From Paenibacillus rubinfantis (GTDB lineage: Bacteria > Bacillota > Bacilli > Paenibacillales > Paenibacillaceae): a stretch of 64,000 nucleotides of DNA. Both the position numbers and the translations under genes were made by a program. Position 1 is the first letter of the stretch. Every line of letters begins with the position of its first letter. Of the stretch, positions 17,809-27,589 are shown piece by piece. The notes under the pieces are model-generated. The model was not told where the DNA came from, ran no database searches, and worked only from the letters and a program-made list of their open reading frames with translations. The stretch lies in assembly GCF_001486505.1 (NCBI RefSeq), contig NZ_LN909066.1:1220452-1284451 (forward strand). The letters are read 5' to 3'.

Positions 17809-18540
17809 ATGAAGCCCATTACGCCAAATCACGCGGTTTTTTTTGACGTTGACGATACGTTATACGACCACCTGCAGCCCTTTCGCGCAGCGCTGGTGGA
17901 GACTTTAAGCACCGGGCCGGATTTCCCCTATGAGCCGGCTTATCATCGAATGCGCTATTACAGCGATTTTCTATCCGCCGAAGCCGGCGGCACGCCGACC
18001 CACGGCCAGGAACTTGAATCGATGCGGACCAAACGCTTCGTTCGCTCCCTGGGAGAATTTGGCCTCACATTGACAACCGAGCAGGCGGCAACGGTCCAGA
18101 CCGCTTATCTGAACCGGCAATTTGATATTCAACCGTTCCCTGGAGCCATAGAACTCATTGGCGAATTGCAGGCGCGGGGCATCGTTGTTGGGGTGATTTC
18201 AAACGGGCCGCCGGAGCACCAGTGGCGCAAAATTCGAGCGCTTGGGGTAGACAAGCTGATTCCTGCTGAGTTGGTGTTTATCTCAGGGGCGGTAGGTTTG
18301 ACCAAGCCGGACGTTCGACTGTTTGAGCTGATCGCCGGGAAGCTGGACAAGTCGCCCGAGCAATGCTGCTACATCGGAGATTCCTGGCGTAACGATGTCG
18401 TTGGCGCGGCGGGTGCCGGCTGGCAGGTGATCTGGTTTAATCACCGCGGCGTCCAACCCGAATCGGAGCCGCAGCCCCTCCACACGCCGGCTGCCAGCTA
18501 TGATGAGCTTGCCCGGCTGCTGATCGTGGAATCCCTGTAA
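17809..18540 (+). CDS. HAD-superfamily hydrolase
   Basis: 243-aa phosphatase-like hydrolase. Motif I is FFDVDDTLYD (nucleophile Asp about 14), motif II is VISNGPP, the motif III Lys lies in GLTKPD, and motif IV is YIGDSWRNDVVGA. The helical cap after motif I resembles the YjjG or haloacid-dehalogenase subgroup. The likely substrate is a small phosphorylated metabolite or nucleotide, not resolvable here. It is monocistronic and ends in a strong terminator. Confidence 0.9.
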   Translation: MKPITPNHAVFFDVDDTLYDHLQPFRAALVETLSTGPDFPYEPAYHRMRYYSDFLSAEAGGTPTHGQELESMRTKRFVRSLGEFGLTLTTEQAATVQTAYLNRQFDIQPFPGAIELIGELQARGIVVGVISNGPPEHQWRKIRALGVDKLIPAELVFISGAVGLTKPDVRLFELIAGKLDKSPEQCCYIGDSWRNDVVGAAGAGWQVIWFNHRGVQPESEPQPLHTPAASYDELARLLIVESL

Positions 18541-18554
18541 GGTGAGTTCAATAA

Positions 18555-18590
18555 AGGAATGCTGCAAGCGTCTGCAGCATTCCTTTTTTT
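18555..18590 (+). terminator. Rho-independent terminator of the HAD gene
   Basis: 12-bp stem AGGAATGCTGCA with its complement, 5-base loop, then seven or more T. Confidence 0.9.
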
Positions 18591-18622
18591 GGCGTACAAC
18601 TCTTCCAATCCCAACCTCTCCT

Positions 18623-18651
18623 GCATACTTCGACCATACCTACACACAATA
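18623..18651 (+). promoter_or_regulatory. Sigma-G-like forespore promoter of the ger operon
   Basis: GCATA (18623-18627), a 17-bp spacer, then CACAATA (18645-18651). This fits the sigma-G pattern GHATR, 17-18 bp, CATWMTA with one -10 mismatch. The expected start lies about 25 bp before the GTG of the gerA-type gene, as expected for a germinant receptor operon expressed in the forespore. Confidence 0.5.
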
Positions 18652-18683
18652 GAGGAAACTACCTCGGTTGGAGGAATTGTACC

Positions 18684-20177
18684 GTGTTCTCGCGATTATT
18701 GAAATCGATCCTTACCATTGCCAATCAAAAACCCCAGCAGCAAACGTCCCATACATCCGAACCGCAGACTGCCGGCCCTTTGTCCTTAAAGAATGTGCTG
18801 GATGAATTTCGCGAGTGTTCTGATCTGACCCATCGGACCTACCCGGTGCTTCAGGCCGATATCGTCTACTTCGAACACCTGCTCGACAATCATAAGTTTA
18901 CCTACAACGTGGTTAAACCGCTCGAAAATATCCGACGTGAAGAGCTGGGGGCGCTTCTACAGCAATCCTTGTTCCAACGGGAGGAAGATCCATCGAAGGT
19001 CGTTCGCGGGATTTTGAATGGGAGTGCCGCCCTGTTCCTGCCTCAGGGGGTTTATCTCGTCTCCGCTTACGGCCCCCAAATGAGATCCATTGAATCCTCA
19101 CAGACGGAATCTACGATCGTGGGTCCGCATGACGCTTTTAACGAATCGCTGGACACCAACCTGTCCATCATCCGCCGCAGGGTGAGAAGCAACCGGCTAA
19201 AAGTCAAGCAGTTTGAGGTCGGCGAAATCTTCAAAACGAGGGTATCGTTGCTCTACATCAGTGAAATCGCCAATATGGACTTCGTCAACCGCATGTCCGA
19301 TCGGATTCAAAACATCGAGTACAGCGCGGTGTTTGACGGCAGCATGCTTATTCAGCTGGTCGAGGATTTCCCCTCCACGATCTTTCCGCTGTTCCTGACC
19401 TCGGAGCGCCCGGATGTCGCCGTGTCCAAGCTGAACGAAGGTCGGGTTGTTGTCATTATGGATCAGAGCCCGTCGGTAATCATCGGGCCTACCACGGTAT
19501 TCGAATTCTTTACTTCGCCCGACGATTATTACAGTCGCTGGGCGGTTGGCACGTTCCTTCGCATCCTGCGGTACGTCGCTTTTGTGCTTACGTTGACGTT
19601 GACTTCGATGTATGTGGCGATTACAACCTACCATTACGAAATGATCCCGCAAAATATGCTGGCCTCCATGACAGAATCGCGCAGCCGTGTCCCATTTCCT
19701 CCGGTCCTGGAAGCTCTGTTGATGGAAACGACCTTGGAACTGCTGCGGGAAGCCGGGGCCCGCCTGCCCTCCAAAATCGGGCAAACCATCGGGATCGTAG
19801 GCGGTATCGTGATCGGCACGGCCGCGGTGGAGGCCGGGTTTACCAGTAACATTCTGATCATCGCCGTAGCGATGTCCGCCATCGCTTCCTTTGTGATTCC
19901 CAGTTATACCATGAGCGGATCGATTCGGATCATCCGGTTTGCGCTGATCATTTTGTCGGGGATGCTTGGGAACTTCGGCTTTATGTTTGGGATTGGGCTG
20001 GTGATCATTCACCTGTCCAAGCTGACCAGTCTCGGCGCCCCTTACACGATTCCGCTTGCGCCGATTAAAACAGCTGACTGGAAGGATACGTTTATCCGCG
20101 GGCCTTTCTGGATGTTCTCCAAGCGTCCGAAGCAATCCCGTACCCCTAATCCTACAACCAACAAAATGAAGAAATAG
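18684..20177 (+). CDS. Spore germination receptor A subunit (GerA/GerKA family)
   Basis: 497-aa inner-membrane subunit of a Ger germinant receptor. The long soluble N-terminal domain (about 1-290) includes DLTHRTYPVLQADIVYFEHLLD, IVGPHDAFNESLDTNLSIIRRR and the conserved VVIMDQSPSVIIGPTTVFEFF. Four or five membrane helices follow (about 300-470), with PFPPVLEALLMETTLELLREAGARLP between them. The start is GTG 18684, spaced well from GGAGG. It is first in a three-gene A-B-C order. The germinant cannot be told from sequence. Confidence 0.95.
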   Translation: MFSRLLKSILTIANQKPQQQTSHTSEPQTAGPLSLKNVLDEFRECSDLTHRTYPVLQADIVYFEHLLDNHKFTYNVVKPLENIRREELGALLQQSLFQREEDPSKVVRGILNGSAALFLPQGVYLVSAYGPQMRSIESSQTESTIVGPHDAFNESLDTNLSIIRRRVRSNRLKVKQFEVGEIFKTRVSLLYISEIANMDFVNRMSDRIQNIEYSAVFDGSMLIQLVEDFPSTIFPLFLTSERPDVAVSKLNEGRVVVIMDQSPSVIIGPTTVFEFFTSPDDYYSRWAVGTFLRILRYVAFVLTLTLTSMYVAITTYHYEMIPQNMLASMTESRSRVPFPPVLEALLMETTLELLREAGARLPSKIGQTIGIVGGIVIGTAAVEAGFTSNILIIAVAMSAIASFVIPSYTMSGSIRIIRFALIILSGMLGNFGFMFGIGLVIIHLSKLTSLGAPYTIPLAPIKTADWKDTFIRGPFWMFSKRPKQSRTPNPTTNKMKK

Positions 20178-20185
20178 GTGACCCT

Positions 20186-21268
20186 ATGGAACGGGAAAAA
20201 CTGAATCGCTTCCATATCGCCCTCCTGGTGTTCAACACCCAGAGCGGCATCGTCCTGTTCACTTTGCCGCGCATCACGGCTCGTTATTTCGGAACCAACG
20301 GCTGGCTCGTGCTGATCCCGGTGTTCCTGCTGGTCACTTTGAACATTATGCTGATCTCTGCCGTTTACCGGATGGGCCGGGGCAAATCCGTCTTTGACAT
20401 CCTCAGCGCATCTTTACCGCGTTTTATTTTAACCCCACTTTATGTATTCCTGTGGGCGTTATTCAGTATGATCGGCTGCCTGGTCGTCAAGCAATATGTC
20501 TTGATTTATCAAATGCTGATCTTTCCAACAACATCGGATGCTGTGCTCAAGATCTTTGTGGACGTACTCGTGTTCCTCTACATCATAAAAGGGATCTACA
20601 ACATGTCCAAGGCAAATGTCATCTTCTCGCTGCTGTTGCTGCTGCAAATCCCGCTGTCCCTTTTCTTCCTCCAGGAATTTGATCTTGTGCGGTTGACGCC
20701 CTTTTTGTTTAAGGAGGGAACGGATATGAAGGAGGGATTGCTCCAGTTATATGGCGCTTATTTGGGATATGAGTTAACCCTGTTTCTGTTCCCCTATGCG
20801 GAGAACAATAAAAGGTGGCTGAAGTACATCCATCTCGGCAACGGTATCACCATGTTCATTTATCTGCTGGTTACCTTTTTATCTTATGGCTTCTTCAGCC
20901 ATAGGGCTTTAATCCACTCGTCTTTTCCGATGCTAGACATGTATGCTTATTTGCGGTTCCCGTTTATCGAACGCATCCAGAACTTTCTATTCAGCTTGTT
21001 TTTGTTCTCGATCCTGCATACGGCTGGCATGTACTATTGGTCAGGCCAGGCGGTCATCTCCCAGATCTTTCGCCGGATCCCCTGGAAGGTAATTGTCTTC
21101 TTCTCCATGGCTGCCTCCATCTTGGTGGGGTTGATCCCAAAAACCTTGATCCAGGTAGAGTCCTGGTTCAGATATTTTACGATGGTGCAGTTGGGCTTCT
21201 CCCTTGGGTTCCCGTTGCTGTTGATCCTCTTACTATTGCTCCAAAGGAGGTTTAAGAAACATGCGTAG
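20186..21268 (+). CDS. Spore germination receptor B subunit (GerB, APC-type permease)
   Basis: 360-aa membrane protein with about ten helices, of the spore-germination branch of the amino acid/polyamine transporter superfamily. It begins MEREKLNRFHIALLVFNTQSGIVLFTLPR, matching the family start where helix 1 carries the broken-helix motif. GerB subunits hold the germinant-binding pocket. It lies 8 bp after the A subunit and overlaps the C subunit by 8 bp, so translation is coupled. Confidence 0.94.
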   Translation: MEREKLNRFHIALLVFNTQSGIVLFTLPRITARYFGTNGWLVLIPVFLLVTLNIMLISAVYRMGRGKSVFDILSASLPRFILTPLYVFLWALFSMIGCLVVKQYVLIYQMLIFPTTSDAVLKIFVDVLVFLYIIKGIYNMSKANVIFSLLLLLQIPLSLFFLQEFDLVRLTPFLFKEGTDMKEGLLQLYGAYLGYELTLFLFPYAENNKRWLKYIHLGNGITMFIYLLVTFLSYGFFSHRALIHSSFPMLDMYAYLRFPFIERIQNFLFSLFLFSILHTAGMYYWSGQAVISQIFRRIPWKVIVFFSMAASILVGLIPKTLIQVESWFRYFTMVQLGFSLGFPLLLILLLLLQRRFKKHA

Positions 21269-22364
21269 ATTTGCAATTCTGACCGCGATCTTCTGCCTTC
21301 TGCTCGCCGGTTGCAGTCAGGATCAGCGGATTCTGGAACGGATCGGCTATATCGAGACGGCAGCCTTTGATGCAGCACCCGAGAACAAGCTAAAGGCAAC
21401 GATCAGCATGCCGCTGGTCACGCAGTTCGCCAAAGACGGCAAAACAACCGACGAATTGCTGGAAACGGTCTCCAACAGCCCCAAGGAAGCCAAATCGGCG
21501 TTAGCCTTGCGAACAAGCCGGATCATCGTCAGCGGACAGATTCGGACCTTTATGATCGGTGATGCCTTAGCCCGTCGGGGCTTCTGGCAGTATATCGATA
21601 CTTTTCTGCGTGACCCAAGCGTTTCGATCCGCACCGCTATGGTTGTCATCGATGGAGAAGCCGGTAAAATCATCAGCCAGGAGTACCCCCGCCATACGAA
21701 GACGGCTAACTATATCAACAAGCTGCTGCAGAAGGAGTTCAATAAACAGTCGACCCCTCGAACCTCGCTGTATGAATTTTCTCGCGATTATCACGATGAC
21801 GGGATAGACCCGATTGCCATTATGATTAAGGAGCAAGAGAAGGACATCACCATCAGCGGCATCGCTACGTTTCGGGAGGATCGGATGGTCGCCAAGATCC
21901 CTTGGAAGGACGTTTACCTCTTTTCCCTTTTGTATCAAAACCTCAAACAAGGTGAGTTTACCATTACAACGGATAACCCCGACCTGAAAGCTATTTCCTT
22001 CCGAGCCGTAAGAAGCAAACGCCGGATCGTCATTTCAAAGGGCTCCTCCGGCGGCTACGAAGCGGATATTTACCTTAAGGTCGAAGGCGGCGTGGATGAA
22101 TATATCGGTGACGCAAAATTAAGTTCGGCCGAACGGACCAGAGTCGAAAAGCTGGTTAGCGAGCACATCTCCCATGAAGCGGTGCGGGTCATCCAAACGC
22201 TGCAACACAACCGGACGGACAGCTTCGGGCTAGGCAAATATGTCCGAAACAAAATGGGCTATGCGGAATGGGAACAAACCGATTGGCGCGAGATGTACAG
22301 CGAAATGCCGGTGCGCGTTCATTGCTCTTTCTTTATGAAAAACTTCGGAACTTATTTCGATTAG
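21261..22364 (+). CDS. Spore germination receptor C subunit (Ger(x)C lipoprotein)
   Basis: 367-aa lipoprotein of the Ger(x)C family. The signal ends with the lipobox LLAGC (Cys about 18). The three-lobed GerC fold includes GYIETAAFDAAPENKLKATI near the N-terminus and IVISKGSSGGYEADIYLKVEGGVDEY later. It anchors on the outer face of the spore inner membrane with the A and B subunits. The last gene of the operon; no clear terminator is seen before the convergent GTPase gene. Confidence 0.93.
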   Translation: MRRFAILTAIFCLLLAGCSQDQRILERIGYIETAAFDAAPENKLKATISMPLVTQFAKDGKTTDELLETVSNSPKEAKSALALRTSRIIVSGQIRTFMIGDALARRGFWQYIDTFLRDPSVSIRTAMVVIDGEAGKIISQEYPRHTKTANYINKLLQKEFNKQSTPRTSLYEFSRDYHDDGIDPIAIMIKEQEKDITISGIATFREDRMVAKIPWKDVYLFSLLYQNLKQGEFTITTDNPDLKAISFRAVRSKRRIVISKGSSGGYEADIYLKVEGGVDEYIGDAKLSSAERTRVEKLVSEHISHEAVRVIQTLQHNRTDSFGLGKYVRNKMGYAEWEQTDWREMYSEMPVRVHCSFFMKNFGTYFD

Positions 22365-22390
22365 GGGGTACGGGGTTGACCGCCCTCCTC

Positions 22391-24415
22391 TTAGCCTTGC
22401 AGCGCTTTCCGCACGCTTAAGATGTACTTTGCCTGATCCAACGGATTGACGCCCCGCCGGGTCCGCTCAGCCTGAACATCCGGCGGGCAAGGTTCATAGC
22501 CAGCGAAGGAGGACGCAAACGTGCTGCGTCCTTTCGTATACGAGCTCAGTTCAATCGGATATTGAAGCGATGTCGAGAGCGGTACTTGGCCTTCGATCAG
22601 CACCCGCTCTCCCTGCAATTGCGGCGGCTCAAACCGGCCGCGCATCTGCACGAGGTCGTTCATCACCCGGCCGGCGTTCTCTTCAGGAACGACTAACCTA
22701 ACGTGCAAGATCGGCTCCAGCAACTGCGTTCCGACTTTGGCTAGCCCGTCCATGATCCCCATCGGCGTCGCCACGGCAAAATCCAGCGGATGGGTGTGCC
22801 AAACATGATGCTGGCCATAGGTTAACGTCACCTTCAAATCGGTAACCTCCCAGCCATAAAGCCCTTGCTGCAGCGCTTCAGGAACGCGGCGCGCGACCTC
22901 GTTCTGATATTGCGGCAGCAGATCTTCATCGCGCACGTGGGCTTCATAGGTCAAGCCGCTTCCCCGCGGTCCGGGCTCAATTCGGAACCGCAGGATCGCC
23001 CAGCAGGGCTTCGGCATCGTATAGGCGATATCCCCTTCCCCCGCTTGCTTCGGCGTTTCTTTATAAATAACCGAGGGTTTGCCGAAGGTCACCTGCAGGC
23101 CGTAACGCGATGCCAATACGCTGCTTAAGACCTCCAGTTGGATCGGGCCCATCACCTTCACGTGCAGCTCCCGCTCGTCCTGCAGCCATTGCACGTCCAG
23201 CAGTGGATCCTCGTCGGACAGCTCCTGCAGCGCATCTGCCACGGCCCGGTATTCCGCATCGTTCGCCGGATGCGCCCGCACGGTGAGCAGCGGAACCGCC
23301 AGCTTGGCTTCCGCCGGGATCGCATCCGGACGCCCCAACACGTCGCCGATGCGAACATGGGACAAGCCGCAGACGGCGGCGATGTCCCCGGCCTGCAGCA
23401 GCCCGATATCCTCGGTTCGGTTGCCGTCAATTTTGCGAATTTGCGTCACCTTTTCGCTGAGGTTCAGGGTGTGGTTAAACACGGTATCGCGATTGCGGAG
23501 GCTGCCTTCATAGAGGCGCACATAGGCCATGCGCCCCATCGTCTTGTCGCGTTCGATCTTGAACACGACACCGGACAACGGGGACTCCGCATCTCCTCCC
23601 GCCAATGGAAAATAGCGCAACATCGCATCCAGCAGCGCCGCGATGCCGATTCCCTTCGCCGCCGCCCCATACAGCAGCGGGTAGATCCGGGCAGAGCGGG
23701 CCAGTTCCTCCGCACAGCGTTCCCAACGCTCCAGAGCGATGTTCTCCCCGTTTAGATAGGCCTCGAGCATCGCCTCGTCGCGCTCGGCCAACGCTTCGAT
23801 CAAGCGAGTCCGCTCTGCCATGAGCGCTCCCGCCTCCCCTGCCTCGGCGGCAGCCGCCTCCCCATCGGCGCTCCACAAATCCGCCGCACCGTTGTAATCC
23901 TCCCACGTGCCCAGCGGATGCTGAACCGGAATGATATCTGCGGACAGGTAATTGCGCGCTTGGGTCAGCACCGCCTCGGGATCTGCGCCGACACGGTCCA
24001 TTTTGTTGACGAACAGGAGCGTTGGAATTCGCAGCTTCGCCAGCGCGTTCCAAATCATTTCCGTCTGGGCCTGAACGCCTTCTACCGCGGATAGAACCAG
24101 CACCGCGCAATCCATTACGCGCAGGGAGCGCTCGACCTCAGACAGAAAGTCGACATGTCCCGGCGTATCGATCAAATTCACCTGCGTGCCTTTCCAGGTA
24201 AAGGTCGTCATCGCTGCGCGCACGGAAATGCCGCGCTGACGCTCCACCTCCAGCGAATCGGTTAACGCCGTGCCGTCATCCACACGACCCGGCATGCGAA
24301 TCCGGCCGCTTTCGTACAAGATATGCTCCGTCGTTGTAGTTTTGCCTGCATCTACATGGGCGAAGATCCCCACGTTCAAACGAGGCATGTCCGTCATTTT
24401 CATGCTCCCGCTCAT
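22391..24415 (-). CDS. Tet(M)-like ribosomal-protection GTPase
   Basis: 674-aa translational GTPase of the EF-G-related ribosomal-protection group. G1 is AHVDAGKT (about 19-26), the switch region is ERQRGISVRAA, G3 is DTPGHVDF, G4 is NKMDR. EF-G-like domains II-V follow, ending with a C-terminal region about 35 residues longer than Tet(M). Family members release tetracycline from the ribosome; chromosomal paralogues in Bacillota may serve other antibiotics or translation roles. The start ATG 24415 overlaps the stop of the upstream SGNH hydrolase gene (ATGA), so the two form one operon. Resistance activity is inference. Confidence 0.88.
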   Translation of the reverse strand: MSGSMKMTDMPRLNVGIFAHVDAGKTTTTEHILYESGRIRMPGRVDDGTALTDSLEVERQRGISVRAAMTTFTWKGTQVNLIDTPGHVDFLSEVERSLRVMDCAVLVLSAVEGVQAQTEMIWNALAKLRIPTLLFVNKMDRVGADPEAVLTQARNYLSADIIPVQHPLGTWEDYNGAADLWSADGEAAAAEAGEAGALMAERTRLIEALAERDEAMLEAYLNGENIALERWERCAEELARSARIYPLLYGAAAKGIGIAALLDAMLRYFPLAGGDAESPLSGVVFKIERDKTMGRMAYVRLYEGSLRNRDTVFNHTLNLSEKVTQIRKIDGNRTEDIGLLQAGDIAAVCGLSHVRIGDVLGRPDAIPAEAKLAVPLLTVRAHPANDAEYRAVADALQELSDEDPLLDVQWLQDERELHVKVMGPIQLEVLSSVLASRYGLQVTFGKPSVIYKETPKQAGEGDIAYTMPKPCWAILRFRIEPGPRGSGLTYEAHVRDEDLLPQYQNEVARRVPEALQQGLYGWEVTDLKVTLTYGQHHVWHTHPLDFAVATPMGIMDGLAKVGTQLLEPILHVRLVVPEENAGRVMNDLVQMRGRFEPPQLQGERVLIEGQVPLSTSLQYPIELSSYTKGRSTFASSFAGYEPCPPDVQAERTRRGVNPLDQAKYILSVRKALQG

Positions 24416-25578
24416 CGTTCACCCAAATACCACGCTAAGAACGCATCGGCGACAACCCTGCCTGCCGCTCCGTTCGGATGGGGATCGTATTCCGAGCTCA
24501 TGAACTCCGGACGCAGCCGGTGATCCAGCGGCGCGGGTTGAGACAATAGCGCCGCCATATCAAATACACGGTCGACGCCCGGAAGCGAAGCGGAGCGGAT
24601 GTGATCGTTGACCCGCCGCCATACCTGTTCCCGCTCCTCGCTGAAGTTAAACGGGGGGACGGTAAACAGGATGATGTCCACGGAGGGATCGTTTTGGCGC
24701 AGCTCGGTGATGATGGTGGTCAGGTCGGTTAACAGCTCGTCCGAAGTGCGGGCGCCGATATCGATATCGTTGACCCCAAGCGCCAACACGATCTGGGTAG
24801 GAGTTCCCAGATTATGCCCCCGCTTCACCTTGTTCAACCAAGCGCCATCCGCTGCGGCATCATAGGCTCTCGCCCAGCCGGAACCGAGATTCCATACGCC
24901 ATAATCGCTCCCCAGGCCGTCGGCGATCCGCGCTACCCAGTATTCGTAACCGTCCCTGCGGGTTCTCACGCCTTGCGTGATCGAATCGCCAAGGAAGATG
25001 AGGCGTTGCCGTACCGGCTTCGCGCTGGCGATGAGCGCAGGCAGCACCAGCAGATTCTCCGAAGGGGCAAAGCCACCGGCATCTGCCGTATCAGCGCATG
25101 CCCCCGGCGCGTCAAAAGCCGTCACCAACATCTGTTCGGTGTTGTAAGGGACCGTTTTGCCTCCTGTTTCCGAGGAAATCGTCCAAGTAAAGGCCAGCAG
25201 ATGCCCTTCCGGCAGGTCGATCTTAACCGGATCGCTCCAGAACAACGCCCCGGGGGCGACCGCTTTGGCTTCGCTGCCGCCGTCAAACGTGACGCGCACC
25301 TGCGAACCGGGTACAACGGAACCCTGAGGGACCTCGCCTCCGTCCGCAACGTAAGCGGCCTCGATTCGCCACTCCCCGCCAAACGCCCCGCCGCGGGCGA
25401 CCGAACCGGTATCCCAGGTCGAGTCAATTGCGTTGCTGTGCCAGAACCGGAGATCCAGCGAACCGTGTTCTCTTAATTTCACGTAGGTTCGATAGGTATG
25501 AGTGAACTTCTCCGGGCGTTCCATAATATAATTGCATGCCGTCGAAACGACGGTAACCGAAGCATATTGATCCATCAT
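24412..25578 (-). CDS. Two-domain SGNH/GDSL hydrolase
   Basis: 388-aa esterase-type protein with no signal peptide. Residues about 25-175 form a beta-rich N-terminal domain (KFTHTYRTYVKLREHGSLDLRFWHSN). The SGNH domain is at about 190-385: block I FLGDSITQG (Ser nucleophile), block II GSGWARAYD, block III LALGVNDIDIG, block V YDPHPNGAAG with the Asp/His pair. Similar proteins act on acylated sugars or lipids. It precedes and overlaps the Tet(M)-like GTPase gene, an unexpected partner. Confidence 0.88.
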   Translation of the reverse strand: MMDQYASVTVVSTACNYIMERPEKFTHTYRTYVKLREHGSLDLRFWHSNAIDSTWDTGSVARGGAFGGEWRIEAAYVADGGEVPQGSVVPGSQVRVTFDGGSEAKAVAPGALFWSDPVKIDLPEGHLLAFTWTISSETGGKTVPYNTEQMLVTAFDAPGACADTADAGGFAPSENLLVLPALIASAKPVRQRLIFLGDSITQGVRTRRDGYEYWVARIADGLGSDYGVWNLGSGWARAYDAAADGAWLNKVKRGHNLGTPTQIVLALGVNDIDIGARTSDELLTDLTTIITELRQNDPSVDIILFTVPPFNFSEEREQVWRRVNDHIRSASLPGVDRVFDMAALLSQPAPLDHRLRPEFMSSEYDPHPNGAAGRVVADAFLAWYLGER

Positions 25579-25697
25579 TTGCTTGTTTCCTCCCCAGCTT
25601 ACCTGATGTAAACGACTTCTTTTTAGATTCTACAACACGTTTGTTCAAATTGCTCGTCTTACCTCCCGATCGCCCGCTGCTCTCGAAATAGAAACTT

Positions 25698-25711
25698 TTA
25701 CATGCGTGTAA
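25698..25711. promoter_or_regulatory. Inverted repeat in divergent promoter region
   Basis: TTACA-TGCG-TGTAA, a 5-bp-arm dyad in the gap between the divergent SGNH hydrolase and stalk/propeller genes. Possible regulator site; no known consensus recognised. Confidence 0.3.
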
Positions 25712-25765
25712 GCGTCTAGACTACATAGGGTTTCTTGCGATGGGATATTGAAGGGAGAGCTTAGA

Positions 25766-27577
25766 TTGAAAAAGAAAATCATGATGCTGCTATTAACGGC
25801 ATGTCTTGGGCTGGGAACCGCCGGGGTTCATGCCGCTGAGAGTGCCGGCAGCACGGACCAGGGGAGCGGAAGCCGTTCGCTGAAAGAAGCGTTTAACGAG
25901 CTGGCGATCATTCCTTCCAACTATCAAGGCAAAGCGTTTATGCAAGGACAGAAAACGGATATTGGCGGGGATTACGAGGTCGTCCAGCGAAACGGGCGCG
26001 TCCTTGTGCCGATTCGGTTGATGGGATACCTGGCCGAGCATACCACCGGGGCGGATCAAGGATACTGGGACGTCGTCTGGAACGCAAAGACGCCTGATGA
26101 CGTACTCCTCCAGAACTTACCGCTCAAGCGAACGGTCAAGTTCACGGTGAACAGTACGACCATGCTTGTTAACGGCAAATCGGTGAAGCTCGATGTGCCG
26201 CCGCAGAAGATCGGCGGGCGGGTTATGCTGCCCCTTCGGGATGCCGCGACCGCGCTCGGCAAGCAGATCGCTTGGCTGGACGGGCTGATCCTGATCGGCG
26301 ATACATCGGTGGATCTCAAGCATCCGGATACGCTGGCAGTCAAAAACGCCATTAAAACGCAGCTTACCGATCAGCGAAATCGGGTGGATTACGAGAAGGT
26401 AGCCACCCCGTTAACCCAATTGGGAACCGACGTGTATTACCTGAAAACCGTTTACCTAAATAACGGCGCTTCCGTAGAGGAGCAACTCTTCCGGCAAACG
26501 GGAAGCAACAAGGCGACGCGGGTTCAAGTGCCCGGCAAACCGGTGTTTCATTCGGGGAAACGGATCGGTGATATTTTCTATTACGTGTCCACGGTGAGCA
26601 ATCAAGCTTATCTATTCGCATATGACCTTAAAAAGCAGCAGCCGGAGAAAGTCGCCTCGCTTGGCGATTGGCGGCCGGAAGACGGGTGGCTGACGGAGGT
26701 TCGAAAATTAGATAACGAATTACTCGTTAACCTGCATGTCGGCGATTTGACGATGGGCGGGGACATGTTGTACCGGGTGAAGAACGGGGCGTTGGAGGAA
26801 GTCTTGTCCGCCAAAAGCCTGACTAGTGTCACCGCAGACCAGGAAGCTCTGTACTCCACCGATTTCCGGTTTATGACGGAAATGGCCAACAACTTAAGCC
26901 GGCTCGACTTGACCACCGGAGAGACGGCATTGCTTGGGGAGCCCGGATATGCGTACGGCGTTGCCCGCTCGGTGGAGGAAAACGGCGGGGTCGGGTTCAG
27001 GAGCGATTCCACGCTGGTGCTGAAGGACGGCGCACTATATGCGATCGGGTTTAATGACAGCGATCCGCAGGATCCCAACTCCGTGTACCGAATCGATACG
27101 ACCGGCCGGAAGCATGTAAAGCTGGTCTCGGGCGCAAGCCAATTCTGGTTGACCGGCAAACAGCTCTATTATCTGGAGGAAAGCTCCGGCCGCTTGATGC
27201 GAACCGCGCTGAATGGCGGGGAAACTCCTGCCGCCATGTCGTCGCAGCGAATCTCCCAGCTCCAAATGTACGAGAACGTATTTTATTATACGTCCGTAGG
27301 CGACAAAGGGATGGAGCTATTCCGGTTAGACCCGACCACAGGCCAGGAGAAGAAGCTGGCGGCCCTGACGCCCGGCGCCACGGCTGATACGACCTTTGAG
27401 GTTAACAAATCCGGCGTCTATTACGTGAACCGCGGCTACGAGCCCGGCATTTACCACATCTCTTCCGACGGTAAGGAGCGCCGCTTGTCCAAGGATACCG
27501 TGGACCAGTCCGTACTGACCGATTCGGGTATGATCTACACACTGGTTTACAAAGAAGGAGTTTACTCGGTGAAATAA
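25766..27577 (+). CDS. Secreted stalk-domain protein with beta-propeller (DUF5050-like)
   Basis: 603-aa exported protein. A signal peptide (KKKIMMLLLTACLGLGTAGVHA) is followed by a copper-amine-oxidase N-terminal-like stalk domain at about 70-185 (GRVLVPIRLMGYLAEHT, KIGGRVMLPLRDAATALG). The C-terminal 400 residues hold propeller-like repeats (NQAYLFAYDLKKQQPEKVASL, GKQLYYLEESSGRLMRTALNGG, KSGVYYVNRGYEPGIYHISSDG). The start is TTG 25766 after GGGAGAG; the upstream in-frame TTG at 25748 lies before the Shine-Dalgarno. A cell-envelope role is inference. Confidence 0.82.
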   Translation: MKKKIMMLLLTACLGLGTAGVHAAESAGSTDQGSGSRSLKEAFNELAIIPSNYQGKAFMQGQKTDIGGDYEVVQRNGRVLVPIRLMGYLAEHTTGADQGYWDVVWNAKTPDDVLLQNLPLKRTVKFTVNSTTMLVNGKSVKLDVPPQKIGGRVMLPLRDAATALGKQIAWLDGLILIGDTSVDLKHPDTLAVKNAIKTQLTDQRNRVDYEKVATPLTQLGTDVYYLKTVYLNNGASVEEQLFRQTGSNKATRVQVPGKPVFHSGKRIGDIFYYVSTVSNQAYLFAYDLKKQQPEKVASLGDWRPEDGWLTEVRKLDNELLVNLHVGDLTMGGDMLYRVKNGALEEVLSAKSLTSVTADQEALYSTDFRFMTEMANNLSRLDLTTGETALLGEPGYAYGVARSVEENGGVGFRSDSTLVLKDGALYAIGFNDSDPQDPNSVYRIDTTGRKHVKLVSGASQFWLTGKQLYYLEESSGRLMRTALNGGETPAAMSSQRISQLQMYENVFYYTSVGDKGMELFRLDPTTGQEKKLAALTPGATADTTFEVNKSGVYYVNRGYEPGIYHISSDGKERRLSKDTVDQSVLTDSGMIYTLVYKEGVYSVK

Positions 27578-27589
27578 ATAGAAGACGGC

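Noticed and set aside
19197..20135. 312-codon minus-strand frame opposite the gerA-type gene
   Set aside because: Low-complexity R/H/Q-rich shadow; the plus-strand gene is unmistakable.
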